A DNA stretch of 64,000 nt, taken from contig NZ_VIKR01000001.1 of NCBI RefSeq assembly GCF_007004765.1, forward strand, positions 682,001-746,000. The letters run 5' to 3'. Positions within the stretch are counted from its first letter, which is position 1. Every line of letters begins with the position of its first letter. The stretch comes from Aliikangiella marina. Its GTDB lineage: Bacteria > Pseudomonadota > Gammaproteobacteria > Enterobacterales > Kangiellaceae. Below the pieces are notes generated by a model. It worked only from the letters and a program-made list of their open reading frames with translations, ran no database searches and was not told where the DNA came from. Both the position numbers and the translations under genes were made by a program. Shown piece by piece: positions 16,350 through 25,442 of the stretch.

Positions 16350-19300
16350 TTCGTCAAGTCGTTGAATTTTCCGTCATTCGCAGAGTGACCATCTTGATGG
16401 TCGCAATCGCGGTACTGGCGTTTGGTGCGGTCGGATTTACGCGCCTTCCCATCAACTTATTACCCTCGCTTAGCTACCCATCTCTGACTGTTCAAACTGA
16501 GTTTCCTAACGCAGCGCCTGCCGAAGTTGAACAACTGATTACTCGCCCGGTTGAAGAGGTTGTCGGCGTTTTAAAAGGGTTAAAACAAATCCATTCTGTG
16601 TCACGTTCAGGCATCTCCGAAGTAACACTGGAGTTTGGTTGGGATGCAGATATGAGTGATTTAGCGATGGATATTCGCGAGAAGCTTGATCGTCTTCAGC
16701 TGCCAATCGATGCCGAAAACCCAATCGTTCTTCGTTACGACCCCGCATTGGATCCGATACTTAAATTAAGTTTGAGTGGTGAGCTACCGCTTACTCAATT
16801 GCGTTTACTTGGCGAGAAAGAAGTTAAGGAAACTTTAGAGAGAATTGAAGGTGTGGCGTCGGCAAAAATTCAAGGCGGCGAAGAAGAAGAAATTCAGGTC
16901 AATATCAATCAGGGCAAAGTCGCTGCAATGGGGATAAGTCCACAACAGCTAACCCAGCTTTTATCCGACTCGAACATTAATCGACCGGGAGGGAGTTTAA
17001 AAAATCAGCAAACCCAATTGTTAGTTCGCACTCTCAATGAGTACGATGATCTGCAAGAAATGCGGGAGTTAAGAATTACTCCGCCGGGCACTGCCTCTGT
17101 GCGATTGGGTGATGTTGCTGATGTTGAGTGGGGCAGTAAAGACAGGGAAGAGATTACTCGCTTTCAGGGGATTGAAGGTGTACTTGTTTCACTCTACAAA
17201 GAGGGAGATGCGAATACTGTTGAAGTAGCCACTGCAGTTAAGCAAGCTTTGGGTAGCTTACAGCGCAAGTTGCCAAGTGGTGTTAAGGTCGATATTCAAT
17301 TTGATCAGTCACGATTTATAGAACAGTCCATCAACGAAGTGAAACAGGCGTTAATGTTTGGTGGTTTGCTGGCAATTACCATCTTATGGTTATTTTTGCG
17401 AGATGTTCGCCTTACAGTAATCATTACAACAGCAATTCCTTTGTCGGTCGTTGCGACCTTTATCTTCATGTATCGCTCAGATGTTTCGCTCAACATTATG
17501 TCCCTCGGTGGGTTAACGCTTGGGGTTGGCATGCTTGTTGATGCTGCAATCGTTGTATTAGAGTCGATCTATCGTAAAAAAGAAGAAGGTTACTCAACTA
17601 ATCAAGCGGCGATTGAGGGGACTTCAGAAGTCGGCGGGGCGGTAACTGCTTCGGTGTTAACAACGATAGCGGTTTTTATGCCGATTATTTTTGTTGAAGG
17701 AATTGCTGGCCAATTGTTCAGAGATCAAGCCCTCACAGTAACGTTTAGTTTGTTAGCGAGTCTCGCCGTTTCATTTACACTCATCCCGATGCTAGCTTCG
17801 TTGGGGCGCAGTAAAGAAGTTGCTCACAATCATGATGATTCATCAAAAAACGCACCGAAGCGAACATTTACCAGCCGAGAGTCTCTCGGTGTTTTTTCAT
17901 CATGGTACGAACGTATGTTACGCCGAGCGCTCAATCATAAATGGATGGTAGTATTATCAGGTTTTGTAATTTTGTTTTTTGCGTTGCAATTGGTCCCTAA
18001 AATTCCAACATCGCTTATTCCTCAAATGAGTGAAGGAGAATTTTATTTCGATGTAAGTTTACCTGAAGGAACGGCCTTGCCAACCACAGATAATGTCATG
18101 CTTGATATGGAATCAATTGCGCTTGACCATCCTGGTGTTGACAAAGTTTATACCTCGGTCGGTAGTCGTAACGTGTCCGGTGGTCTGTCATTAAAAACTA
18201 AAGATGAAAACCTTGCCCAAATTAGTATTGTGATAAAAGATCGCGCTGATAGTGAATTAGAAGCAACAGTGATTGAAGACTTGCGAAGTGTTTATCAACA
18301 AATTCCGCAAGCGGATGTTCAGTTTGGAAGGCCTTCTTTCTTCAGCTTAAAAACGCCCTTAGAAATGTTGTTTTTTGGCGAAAATATCGATGAGCTACGA
18401 AGTTATAGTCGACAATTACTTAATCAACTGGCCGATGTGGAAGGGTTGATTGATATTCGTGCATCACTCGAACTCGGTAGTCCAGAATTAATGGTGCAGT
18501 TCGATCGTCAAAAGCTTGCACAACTTGGCTTCACGATTCAAGGTGTAGCCGATACGATTTACCAAAGAGTTAGTGGTACGCTGGTGTCCAGATTTCAGCG
18601 CCCTGATAGACAGATTGATATCCGGTTAAGAAACCGTGTTATCGATAGAGACAGTGTTAGTGATATCGAAAATATTGTTATCGGCGAAGTCGATGGTATG
18701 CCAGTGACTCTGAGCGCAGTTGCAGAAATATCAGCAGCACAAGGACCTGCCGCAATAGATCGTATACAGCAATCGCGGGTTGCCGTTATCGCAGCAAATT
18801 TAAAAGGCCGCTCATTGAGTGATATCACCGTCGAGCTTGCAGAGTTAGTCGCGCAATTTCCTCCGCCAGCCGGAGTAACCTTTGAGTTTGGTGGTCAAAA
18901 CAAAGAGATGCAGCAATCTTTTGACAGTATGATTTTTGCGGCGCTTCTCGCGATATTTTTAGTGTACATTGTTATGGCGGCAACTTTTGAGCATCTTGGC
19001 CATCCGTTTGTTATTTTATTTACGATTCCTTTAGCGCTTGTTGGTGTGATTGTTGGTTTGTTTATTACCGGTTATGCGATTAGTGTGATTTCGTTAATCG
19101 GTGCCGTATTTTTAGTTGGAGTCGTTGTCAACAATGCTATTGTTTTGGTTGATGCAATTAACCATGCTCGGCGCAAAGGTAGAGAAAAGTTGGAAGCGAT
19201 TATCTACGCGAGTAAAAGTCGACTAAGACCGATTTTAATGACGACTTGCACGACCGTGTTAGGGCTGTTGCCGATGGCGATCGGTTTTGGTGAAGGAGCT

Positions 19301-19510
19301 GAATTGAGAGCGCCTCTAGCTGTTGTGGTTTCTTTTGGACTAGTCGCAGCCACAGGATTAACTTTGTTTATCATTCCTGCCACTTACTTAATCATGCCAT
19401 CAACAGTTACCACCGATGATGAACTACAAGCGCTCAACCAGCGCCTTTCAGAAGCAGAAGAAATTGAAAGTCATCACGAGCAATCTACACAAGGTTTGGA
19501 GGGAGCGTAG
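16346..19510 (+). CDS. RND efflux permease, first of two
   Basis: A 1,054-residue inner-membrane proton-driven pump of the AcrB/HAE1-like superfamily. The N-terminal helix and porter start (LPINLLPSLSYPSLTVQTEFPNAAP, shown in parts: SYPSLTVQTEFP) are typical. Two sets of six transmembrane helices flank large periplasmic loops, the second beginning near residue 535. In TM4 the proton-relay motif reads GMLVDAAIVVLES, so one of the two aspartates of AcrB is kept and the other is alanine. In TM10-11 the AcrB lysine position reads asparagine (VVVNNAIVLVDAI). It is translationally coupled to the adaptor by a 4-bp overlap. The substrate is unknown. Confidence 0.92.
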   Translation: MIRQVVEFSVIRRVTILMVAIAVLAFGAVGFTRLPINLLPSLSYPSLTVQTEFPNAAPAEVEQLITRPVEEVVGVLKGLKQIHSVSRSGISEVTLEFGWDADMSDLAMDIREKLDRLQLPIDAENPIVLRYDPALDPILKLSLSGELPLTQLRLLGEKEVKETLERIEGVASAKIQGGEEEEIQVNINQGKVAAMGISPQQLTQLLSDSNINRPGGSLKNQQTQLLVRTLNEYDDLQEMRELRITPPGTASVRLGDVADVEWGSKDREEITRFQGIEGVLVSLYKEGDANTVEVATAVKQALGSLQRKLPSGVKVDIQFDQSRFIEQSINEVKQALMFGGLLAITILWLFLRDVRLTVIITTAIPLSVVATFIFMYRSDVSLNIMSLGGLTLGVGMLVDAAIVVLESIYRKKEEGYSTNQAAIEGTSEVGGAVTASVLTTIAVFMPIIFVEGIAGQLFRDQALTVTFSLLASLAVSFTLIPMLASLGRSKEVAHNHDDSSKNAPKRTFTSRESLGVFSSWYERMLRRALNHKWMVVLSGFVILFFALQLVPKIPTSLIPQMSEGEFYFDVSLPEGTALPTTDNVMLDMESIALDHPGVDKVYTSVGSRNVSGGLSLKTKDENLAQISIVIKDRADSELEATVIEDLRSVYQQIPQADVQFGRPSFFSLKTPLEMLFFGENIDELRSYSRQLLNQLADVEGLIDIRASLELGSPELMVQFDRQKLAQLGFTIQGVADTIYQRVSGTLVSRFQRPDRQIDIRLRNRVIDRDSVSDIENIVIGEVDGMPVTLSAVAEISAAQGPAAIDRIQQSRVAVIAANLKGRSLSDITVELAELVAQFPPPAGVTFEFGGQNKEMQQSFDSMIFAALLAIFLVYIVMAATFEHLGHPFVILFTIPLALVGVIVGLFITGYAISVISLIGAVFLVGVVVNNAIVLVDAINHARRKGREKLEAIIYASKSRLRPILMTTCTTVLGLLPMAIGFGEGAELRAPLAVVVSFGLVAATGLTLFIIPATYLIMPSTVTTDDELQALNQRLSEAEEIESHHEQSTQGLEGA

Positions 19511-19522
19511 GAGGGCGATGAA

Positions 19523-22500
19523 GTGACTTTACCAGAGATAGCGGTCAAACGACCTATCGGCACTTTGATGGTGCTGGTCAGTATTTTAGTTCTCGGTATT
19601 ATTGCTTTGACGCGACTTGAATTGGCATTTATGCCAGAGTCGGAACAGAAACGGCTGATTATTGTTGCTTCATACAACAATGCATCGCCTAAAGCGATCG
19701 AACGAATGATTGTAAAACCCATCGAGGAAGCTGTCGCCTCGATGAATGGTGTTGAGCACATGTGGTCGAATAGCGATTCACGAGGCGCAAGAATCAATTT
19801 AAGTTTCGGTTTAAATGTCAATATGGATATCGCGCGGGCGGAAATCCATGAAAGAATCGATCGCATTAAAGACGAGCTTCCAGAGGATCTCGAACGGATT
19901 ATAATTTCGGAAAATTGGAATCCCAGGGAAACGGGTGAAACGATTATGGAGGCTCGACTTTCTTCGGGGAGAGACCTTAGTAAGAATTATGATTTGCTCG
20001 ACAGAAAAATAGTTAGACCTCTTGAACGAATCCCAGGCGTTGCTGTGGTGACGCTAGACGGCGTAAATCCAAGAGAAGTGCTCATTCAACTTGATCTTCA
20101 AAAACTGCGTCAACATAAACTTGATGCGCGGAGTGTATGGCGCGATCTATCCCTCAATAATCAAAATACGACCGGTGGCGTTCTCCGGAGCGATCAGAGA
20201 AAGGTGGTTATCAGGGCTATGGGAGAATTTCAAACGGTTGAGGAAATCGGTCAATTGAGACTCTCCGGCACGACACTAAAACTAAATGATATCGCCAAGA
20301 TAACCTACCAGGAACCACCGCTCGAATACGGACGGCATCTAGATGGTGATTTTGCAATCGGCTTGAATATCGCTAAGGAATCATCAGCAAACACGATTGC
20401 CATAACCGATGCTGTCTATGAAAAAATTGATCAAATGAAGCTCGATCCAGAGCTTGATGGTATCAATTTTTTAGTTTGGCAAGACCAGGGTAAAGAGATT
20501 CGCAACACCTTGGGTGACTTAGAACAAACAGGATTCTTTGGTGCTATTCTCGCGAGTATTGTTCTATTTTTATTTTTGAGAAAAGTTACCACGACTATGG
20601 TAGCGGTATTCTGTATTCCTTTTTCTCTTATCGTGGCCTGCGGTGTCATTTGGTTGCAAGGTAAAAGTTTAAACACTATTTCATTGCTTGGATTAATTGT
20701 TGGTTTAGGGATGCTGGTCGATAACGCCGTGGTTATCATGGAAAACATCGATCGTTTTCAAAAGAAAGGTTATGGCGGCAGAGTTGCCGCTATTTTAGGG
20801 GCAAAGGAAGTTTCCATCGCGGTTATGACGGCAACCTTGACTTCAATTATTGTTTTCTTACCCATGGTGTTCTCAAAGCCAACCCAAATGAATATCGTAC
20901 TGCAAGAGTTAGGTATCACTATTTGTATTACACTGGTTGCATCGCTCATTATCAGTCAAACATTGATACCGCTAGCTTCGACAAAACTGCTAAAAAAAGA
21001 GAGAAAAGAATTTAAAACACCCATCATGGACCGCTTGCAAAAGTATTATACTTTTGCGTTAGGTTACACGTTAAAGCATCGCTGGCTTGCGGTGATATTT
21101 GCTGCGGGAACCTTGTTAGCCACAATTTATCCAGTCAAGAACATGAATTTTAATTTCGATGCTGCGCCGACTGAGATGTTTATTGGCATTAATGTTGACA
21201 TTAGCGAAGCCCTTTCTCTCGATGCCAAGCAGCAAATCATCATTCAAGTTGAAAAAGCGCTAGAGCCCTATAAAGAAGAACTCAACGTCAACTCTATTTA
21301 CAGTTGGTGGAGCGAAGGGCGCTCGATTACTCGTCTCTACATGAATCAAGGATTTCAAAATGAGAAGGAGATGAATAAGGTCCGTAAACGTTTACCTGAT
21401 TTATTGCCGGAAATTCCCGGGGTCAAATTACAAGTTCAAGACAATGGACCTTTTTGGCGAAGAAATAGTGGTAAGAGAGTTGCTGTTTCTCTGCAAGGTC
21501 CTGATTCGGAAACATTAGGAGAGCTTGCCGAAGAAGCTGTCAGCCGAATTGAAACGATTTCTGGACTATTCGATTTTTATTCGACTGCTGAAGGTGGTCG
21601 CCTTGAGTTGCATGCAGAAATCGATCGTGATCGGATTCATAGTTACGGTGTGAATCCAAACCAACCTGCGGGAGCTGTTGAAATGACTTTCCGCGGTCGG
21701 AAATTAACTCGTTTTAAAGGTGAAGATGGTGAGGTAGAAATGCGTTTGTTACTCGGGGAAGAAGTTGACACGTCAATTCAAGACGTAAAGAACTTAACCC
21801 TAACAAATGCAGCAGGAGACGAAATATTAATGGATAATATTTCTAATTTTGAAACGAAGAAAGGTCCCAATCGTATAAGGCGTCAAAACAAAGTATCAAG
21901 TGTTTGGATTGGTGCGCGCTTTGATACGGGAAAACGAAATGACTATCGAAATCAACTGATCGCAGAGTTGCGAGATATGCCACTACCCAGCGGCTACAAG
22001 TGGGAGTTTAACAACCGCTGGCGAGGACAAGAAGAGAGCCAAGAAGAATTTATTTTGAATCTTATACTGGCACTAGGGCTAATTTTTGGTGTAATGGCAA
22101 GTTTGTTTGAGTCCATGCGTCAGGCGGTTGCTTTAATGATAAGTTTACCATTTGCTTTAGCCGGCGCATTCTGGACGTTGTTTTTAGTTGATGTCGATTT
22201 CGATCAGCCTGCTTCCGTCGCCTTGTTACTTTTACTCGGCATCGTTGTAAATAATGGGATTGTGATGATCGAACATATCAATTTATATCGTCGAGATGGG
22301 TGGGATAGAACCGCGGCGATGTTGCAAGGTGGAAAAGAGCGACTGAGGCCCATCATTATGACTGCTTTGACCACCCTGGTAGGATTAATACCAATAGTAA
22401 TTCAGAAGCCGTCTTTGGGTGGTGTTTATTATTATTCTATGGCCTATGTCATCATGGGAGGCTTACTATTCTCTACGGTATTGACGACACTATTTTTACC

Positions 22501-22588
22501 TGCAGCGATTTCTTTAATTGAAGATGTGACCGATTGGATAAACAGGCGCGTGAAGGCTTTGTTTGCGAGCCGAAAAGCGCCGGCTTGA
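19523..22588 (+). CDS. RND efflux permease, second of two
   Basis: A second, clearly different RND permease (1,021 residues). It has the porter start PEIAVKRPIGTLMVLVSILV, TM4 motif GMLVDNAVVIMENI and the TM10-11 motif GIVVNNGIVMIEHI. A GTG start at 19523 is set by AGGAGG at 19509-19514, eight bases upstream; an ATG at 19518 is out of frame. Only 12 bp separate it from the first permease. Paired permeases behind one adaptor occur in MdtABC-type heteromeric pumps, which is the likely arrangement here (inference). No outer-membrane channel gene is in the operon; a TolC encoded elsewhere would be needed. Confidence 0.92.
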   Translation: MTLPEIAVKRPIGTLMVLVSILVLGIIALTRLELAFMPESEQKRLIIVASYNNASPKAIERMIVKPIEEAVASMNGVEHMWSNSDSRGARINLSFGLNVNMDIARAEIHERIDRIKDELPEDLERIIISENWNPRETGETIMEARLSSGRDLSKNYDLLDRKIVRPLERIPGVAVVTLDGVNPREVLIQLDLQKLRQHKLDARSVWRDLSLNNQNTTGGVLRSDQRKVVIRAMGEFQTVEEIGQLRLSGTTLKLNDIAKITYQEPPLEYGRHLDGDFAIGLNIAKESSANTIAITDAVYEKIDQMKLDPELDGINFLVWQDQGKEIRNTLGDLEQTGFFGAILASIVLFLFLRKVTTTMVAVFCIPFSLIVACGVIWLQGKSLNTISLLGLIVGLGMLVDNAVVIMENIDRFQKKGYGGRVAAILGAKEVSIAVMTATLTSIIVFLPMVFSKPTQMNIVLQELGITICITLVASLIISQTLIPLASTKLLKKERKEFKTPIMDRLQKYYTFALGYTLKHRWLAVIFAAGTLLATIYPVKNMNFNFDAAPTEMFIGINVDISEALSLDAKQQIIIQVEKALEPYKEELNVNSIYSWWSEGRSITRLYMNQGFQNEKEMNKVRKRLPDLLPEIPGVKLQVQDNGPFWRRNSGKRVAVSLQGPDSETLGELAEEAVSRIETISGLFDFYSTAEGGRLELHAEIDRDRIHSYGVNPNQPAGAVEMTFRGRKLTRFKGEDGEVEMRLLLGEEVDTSIQDVKNLTLTNAAGDEILMDNISNFETKKGPNRIRRQNKVSSVWIGARFDTGKRNDYRNQLIAELRDMPLPSGYKWEFNNRWRGQEESQEEFILNLILALGLIFGVMASLFESMRQAVALMISLPFALAGAFWTLFLVDVDFDQPASVALLLLLGIVVNNGIVMIEHINLYRRDGWDRTAAMLQGGKERLRPIIMTALTTLVGLIPIVIQKPSLGGVYYYSMAYVIMGGLLFSTVLTTLFLPAAISLIEDVTDWINRRVKALFASRKAPA

Positions 22589-22594
22589 AATAAG

Positions 22595-22622
22595 TAAAAA
22601 AGGCAGCTTAGCGCTGCCTTTT
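22595..22622. terminator. Bidirectional intrinsic terminator
   Basis: The stem GGCAGC/GCTGCC (22601-22606, 22612-22617) is flanked by an A6 run and a T5 run that also pair. It ends the RND operon and, on the other strand, the converging cyclophilin gene. Confidence 0.85.
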
Positions 22623-22654
22623 TCATTTTTTTCGATGGGCGCCGCGCCGTTAAT

Positions 22655-23416
22655 TTAGCTTCTTCTGCGTAAACCAATTAAGCCTAATAGGGCCAACAAG
22701 CTAATTCCTAAACTACCGCCGCCGCTCGAACTTGTTGGCGGTGTAACTAACAGGTCATTGGTTGGAGGGGTTAAATTGGCAGCTGTATCCGTTGCGGCAT
22801 CAATAACCCGAATTCTTGTAACCAAAGCCAAATTGGTTTCATCGGGGTCACTAACTCCGTCGTAATTTTGTAAAGGAATTTCAGCAAGCGCCCCACCTAA
22901 ATTATATCTCGGTAATGCTGCGATTTGATCGACAATCGCCATACCATCGCCCATCACTTCGCCGAAAACGGTAAAACCGCCATTTTGGACGTCGAGATTC
23001 GCACTATTGTCGCTCAGGTTGATAAACCACTGGGCGGTCGCACTATTCGGATCACCGCCTAGTTTTGCCATAGCAATTGTGCCTCGGACATTAGAATAAA
23101 CGGGTTCATTGGTAATTGGCGGGAAAGTGCTGATAATATCTGCCGGCCATGCATTGTTGTAAATAAATCCGCCGCCTTGGACCACAAACCCAGGAATACT
23201 GCGATGGATAAACGTGTTATCGTAGTCTTCAGCGTTAACGTATGTAAGAAAATTACCGACGGTAATTGGTGTATTTTGGTCATAAAGGTTCACTTCGAAA
23301 TTACCCAATGGGGTTTCAAATTGAACGATGGTTGCAGAGGCTGATGATGCTGCAAACATCGCAGCAGAAGCGAGAATACCGACTTTTAACCGGCGGCAGA
23401 ACTTAGATAACTTCAT
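22655..23416 (-). CDS. Exported cyclophilin-type peptidyl-prolyl isomerase with GlyGly-CTERM tail
   Basis: The cyclophilin domain catalyses proline isomerisation in protein folding. It spans about residues 29-190, with FIHRSIPGFVVQGGGF, GTIAMAK and the active-site-like AQWFINLSDN. A signal peptide (LASAAMFAASSASA) exports it. The C-terminus is SSSGGGSLGISLLALLGLIGLRRRS: a Gly-rich start, a hydrophobic helix and an Arg cluster, split here into GGGSLGIS and LIGLRRRS. This is the GlyGly-CTERM signal recognised by rhombosortase. The start is the ATG at 23416, with GGGAAG 8 bases upstream; a TTG five codons earlier overlaps that ribosome site. Confidence 0.9.
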   Translation of the reverse strand: MKLSKFCRRLKVGILASAAMFAASSASATIVQFETPLGNFEVNLYDQNTPITVGNFLTYVNAEDYDNTFIHRSIPGFVVQGGGFIYNNAWPADIISTFPPITNEPVYSNVRGTIAMAKLGGDPNSATAQWFINLSDNSANLDVQNGGFTVFGEVMGDGMAIVDQIAALPRYNLGGALAEIPLQNYDGVSDPDETNLALVTRIRVIDAATDTAANLTPPTNDLLVTPPTSSSGGGSLGISLLALLGLIGLRRRS

Positions 23417-23626
23417 AAAAATACTTCCCAAAATGTCTTTGTATCGTTGTTATGTCGGTACGCAGCATAGCGATCAAAAGCCGATAGCTCAATGGCAAAA
23501 TACAGAAAAGTATGAGATTTTAACGGTTATTTACAAATAGCCTTCTGGTATTTCACTCGGGAAAATGAATCAATACACTGTGGGGTAGGTTAAAAGAAAG
23601 CGCCATTTACTAAGAGACAAGCAACT

Positions 23627-24403
23627 GTGGCTAAGATTATCGTCATCCAACATGTTCCCTATGAACCACTTGGAACACTCGATCCGCTAATAAAACAGCG
23701 GCGTCACCGAATTAAATACTTAAATTTTGCCCGTCATCCTGACGCGCATGTTGAGGTTTCTAAGTATGACGCGTTAGTGGTTTTGGGTGGACCGATGAAC
23801 GTAGGCCAGGAAAAGCTTTACCCACATTTGGAAAAAGAAAAGGCCCTTATCTTAGAGGCTCATGTTGCGCGCTTACCGATTCTGGGGATTTGCCTGGGCG
23901 CCCAGCTGATTGCTGCAGCTTTTGGCGCAAGGGTATATCCTGCAAATCAATCCGAAGTCGGTTGGCATCAACTTTCTCCAACTGCAGAAGGCGATTCCGA
24001 TCCCGTTATTCAAGCCTTTAAAGTAACCGAAAATATTTTTCAGTGGCACGAGTGTACGTTTGATTTACCGGAGAGAGCGAAATTACTAGTGACAGGCGAT
24101 AAGGTCACTAATCAGGCGTTTCGCATCGGCGACAGAACGTATGGTTTCCAGTTTCATCTTGAGGCCAATCATCCTCTCATCGAACGTTGGCTTAATCTGC
24201 CAGCACACGAAGCATTGCTTAGCGAGCCTGCGGGCTCCTCAGTTAGGCGTGAAAAAATCAGAACAGAGACTCAAACCTACCTGCCTGCCGCCGATCGACT
24301 CAGTAAAAATGTATTTGGTGCGTTTCTTGATTTATTGCCAGAGGTTCAATCGCAACATCGGTTTGCGCATCGGAATTTTAATCAGGCCGCATTACAGGCC
24401 TAA
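23627..24403 (+). CDS. Class I glutamine amidotransferase-like protein
   Basis: A 258-residue stand-alone GATase1 domain, related to GMP-synthase-like amidotransferases such as YfeJ. The nucleophile elbow is GICLGAQ with cysteine 89. H177 and E179 in FQFHLEANHP complete the triad. The oxyanion region GGPMNVG lies near residue 54. Whether it hydrolyses glutamine or gamma-glutamyl compounds cannot be told. The start is GTG, with AAGAGA upstream. It stands alone, diverging from the cyclophilin gene. Confidence 0.85.
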   Translation: MAKIIVIQHVPYEPLGTLDPLIKQRRHRIKYLNFARHPDAHVEVSKYDALVVLGGPMNVGQEKLYPHLEKEKALILEAHVARLPILGICLGAQLIAAAFGARVYPANQSEVGWHQLSPTAEGDSDPVIQAFKVTENIFQWHECTFDLPERAKLLVTGDKVTNQAFRIGDRTYGFQFHLEANHPLIERWLNLPAHEALLSEPAGSSVRREKIRTETQTYLPAADRLSKNVFGAFLDLLPEVQSQHRFAHRNFNQAALQA

Positions 24404-24610
24404 ATATAAGATTACTGTGGCGGGTAGCACAAAATATATTCGATATATCAAAAATGGTATTTTTCACATTGAATCATCTTGCCGCCCTCGATATTCTTGC
24501 CGCGGAGTTTTAGCCAACTCAACAGCTTTTAGGTCAATCGGTTTGCGAATGATTTGATTATTTATTAATCAGAATTAAAAGCTATTCACTACTCCCGTGT
24601 TATTAGGGTT
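24404..24610. other. Gap before a distant terminator
   Basis: About 207 bp lie between the amidotransferase stop and the next intrinsic terminator. A 138-codon frame overlaps the amidotransferase in another frame and is not credible. Either the amidotransferase mRNA has a long 3' tail or a small RNA is encoded here; nothing in the sequence decides. Confidence 0.3.
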
Positions 24611-24637
24611 AAGGCCGACGTTGTCGGCCTTTTTTTA
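24611..24637 (+). terminator. Intrinsic terminator
   Basis: The stem AAGGCCGAC/GTCGGCCT with a short TT-containing loop is followed by seven T residues. It is on the plus strand, about 210 bp after the amidotransferase stop. Confidence 0.85.
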
Positions 24638-24692
24638 TGTCTGCGGTTTGACCACAGTAGACTTAATTCATTACTAAAGTTCAGTAATCGCG

Positions 24693-24698
24693 TATAAT
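24693..24698 (+). promoter_or_regulatory. Candidate -10 element for the alpha/beta hydrolase gene
   Basis: A perfect TATAAT lies 37 bp upstream of the ATG at 24735 and just after a terminator, which fits a new transcription unit. The -35 region (TTACTA, 16-bp spacer) is poor. Confidence 0.4.
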
Positions 24699-24734
24699 TC
24701 TCTCTCGAAAATCGCTTCCTCTTTTTTTAACTAG

Positions 24735-25364
24735 ATGGTCAATAAAAAAATAATGCTCAGTGAATTCACCTTGCTTTTAGCGCATGGCGCCGGAGCCGAT
24801 AAAGACTCTGAGTGGATGGTAAATTTTAGTCTTGCGGTTGAAGCGCTGGGTATCAAAGTTGTTCGCTTTAATTTTCCTTATATGGATAAATCGGTCAAGG
24901 ACGGAAAGCGCCGGCCTCCCGACAGAATGCCTAAACTACAAGAAGCATTTATAGCGCAAATAGAAAAACTCTCATTAGACGCTCGCCATATCATCATCGG
25001 TGGGAAATCCATGGGGGGGAGAGTGGCAAGTTTGATAGCAGCAGAGCCTGATAGACAGTCTGTCGCTGGGGTGGTGTGCCTCGGTTTTCCATTTACGCCA
25101 CCCGGTAAACCGGAACAGTTCCGGGGAGAGCACCTTAAGAGTATTCAGGTTCCCACGCTCATTATTCAGGGGGAGCGAGATAAGTTTGGTGGGCATGAAC
25201 AAGTCGAACAATACGAGTTTAGCGAGCAGGTCTCTTACGTTATTTTACAAGATGGCGATCACAGCTTCGTACCTAGAGTTCGCTCCGGTGTTACCTTGCA
25301 AGAAAATATTCAACGCGCCGTAAAATCTATCGGCAAGTTTATCGAGACCTCAGTCGCCTCATAG
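24735..25364 (+). CDS. Alpha/beta hydrolase (Tex30/KANL3-like)
   Basis: A 209-residue single-domain hydrolase. The oxyanion strand motif LLLAHGAGADKDSEWM is near residue 13, the nucleophile elbow GGKSMGGR puts the serine at 92, the acid lies in IIQGERDKFG, and the histidine in LQDGDHSF near residue 174. This order and the short length match the Tex30/KANL3-type family found in many proteobacteria. Substrate is unknown; it is probably cytoplasmic as there is no signal peptide. A following MFS gene begins 78 bp downstream. Confidence 0.82.
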   Translation: MVNKKIMLSEFTLLLAHGAGADKDSEWMVNFSLAVEALGIKVVRFNFPYMDKSVKDGKRRPPDRMPKLQEAFIAQIEKLSLDARHIIIGGKSMGGRVASLIAAEPDRQSVAGVVCLGFPFTPPGKPEQFRGEHLKSIQVPTLIIQGERDKFGGHEQVEQYEFSEQVSYVILQDGDHSFVPRVRSGVTLQENIQRAVKSIGKFIETSVAS

Positions 25365-25442
25365 TCTTTAGCTATTTGAATTGATAAGAGAATAATCTAA
25401 TATCGTGCTACATTTTCAGCCGCCTTCAATCGCAGTATTTTC

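Noticed and set aside
24141-24557. 138-codon plus-strand open frame
   Set aside because: It overlaps most of the C-terminal half of the amidotransferase in another frame; the protein is low in domain features and the real gene has its catalytic H177/E179 there.
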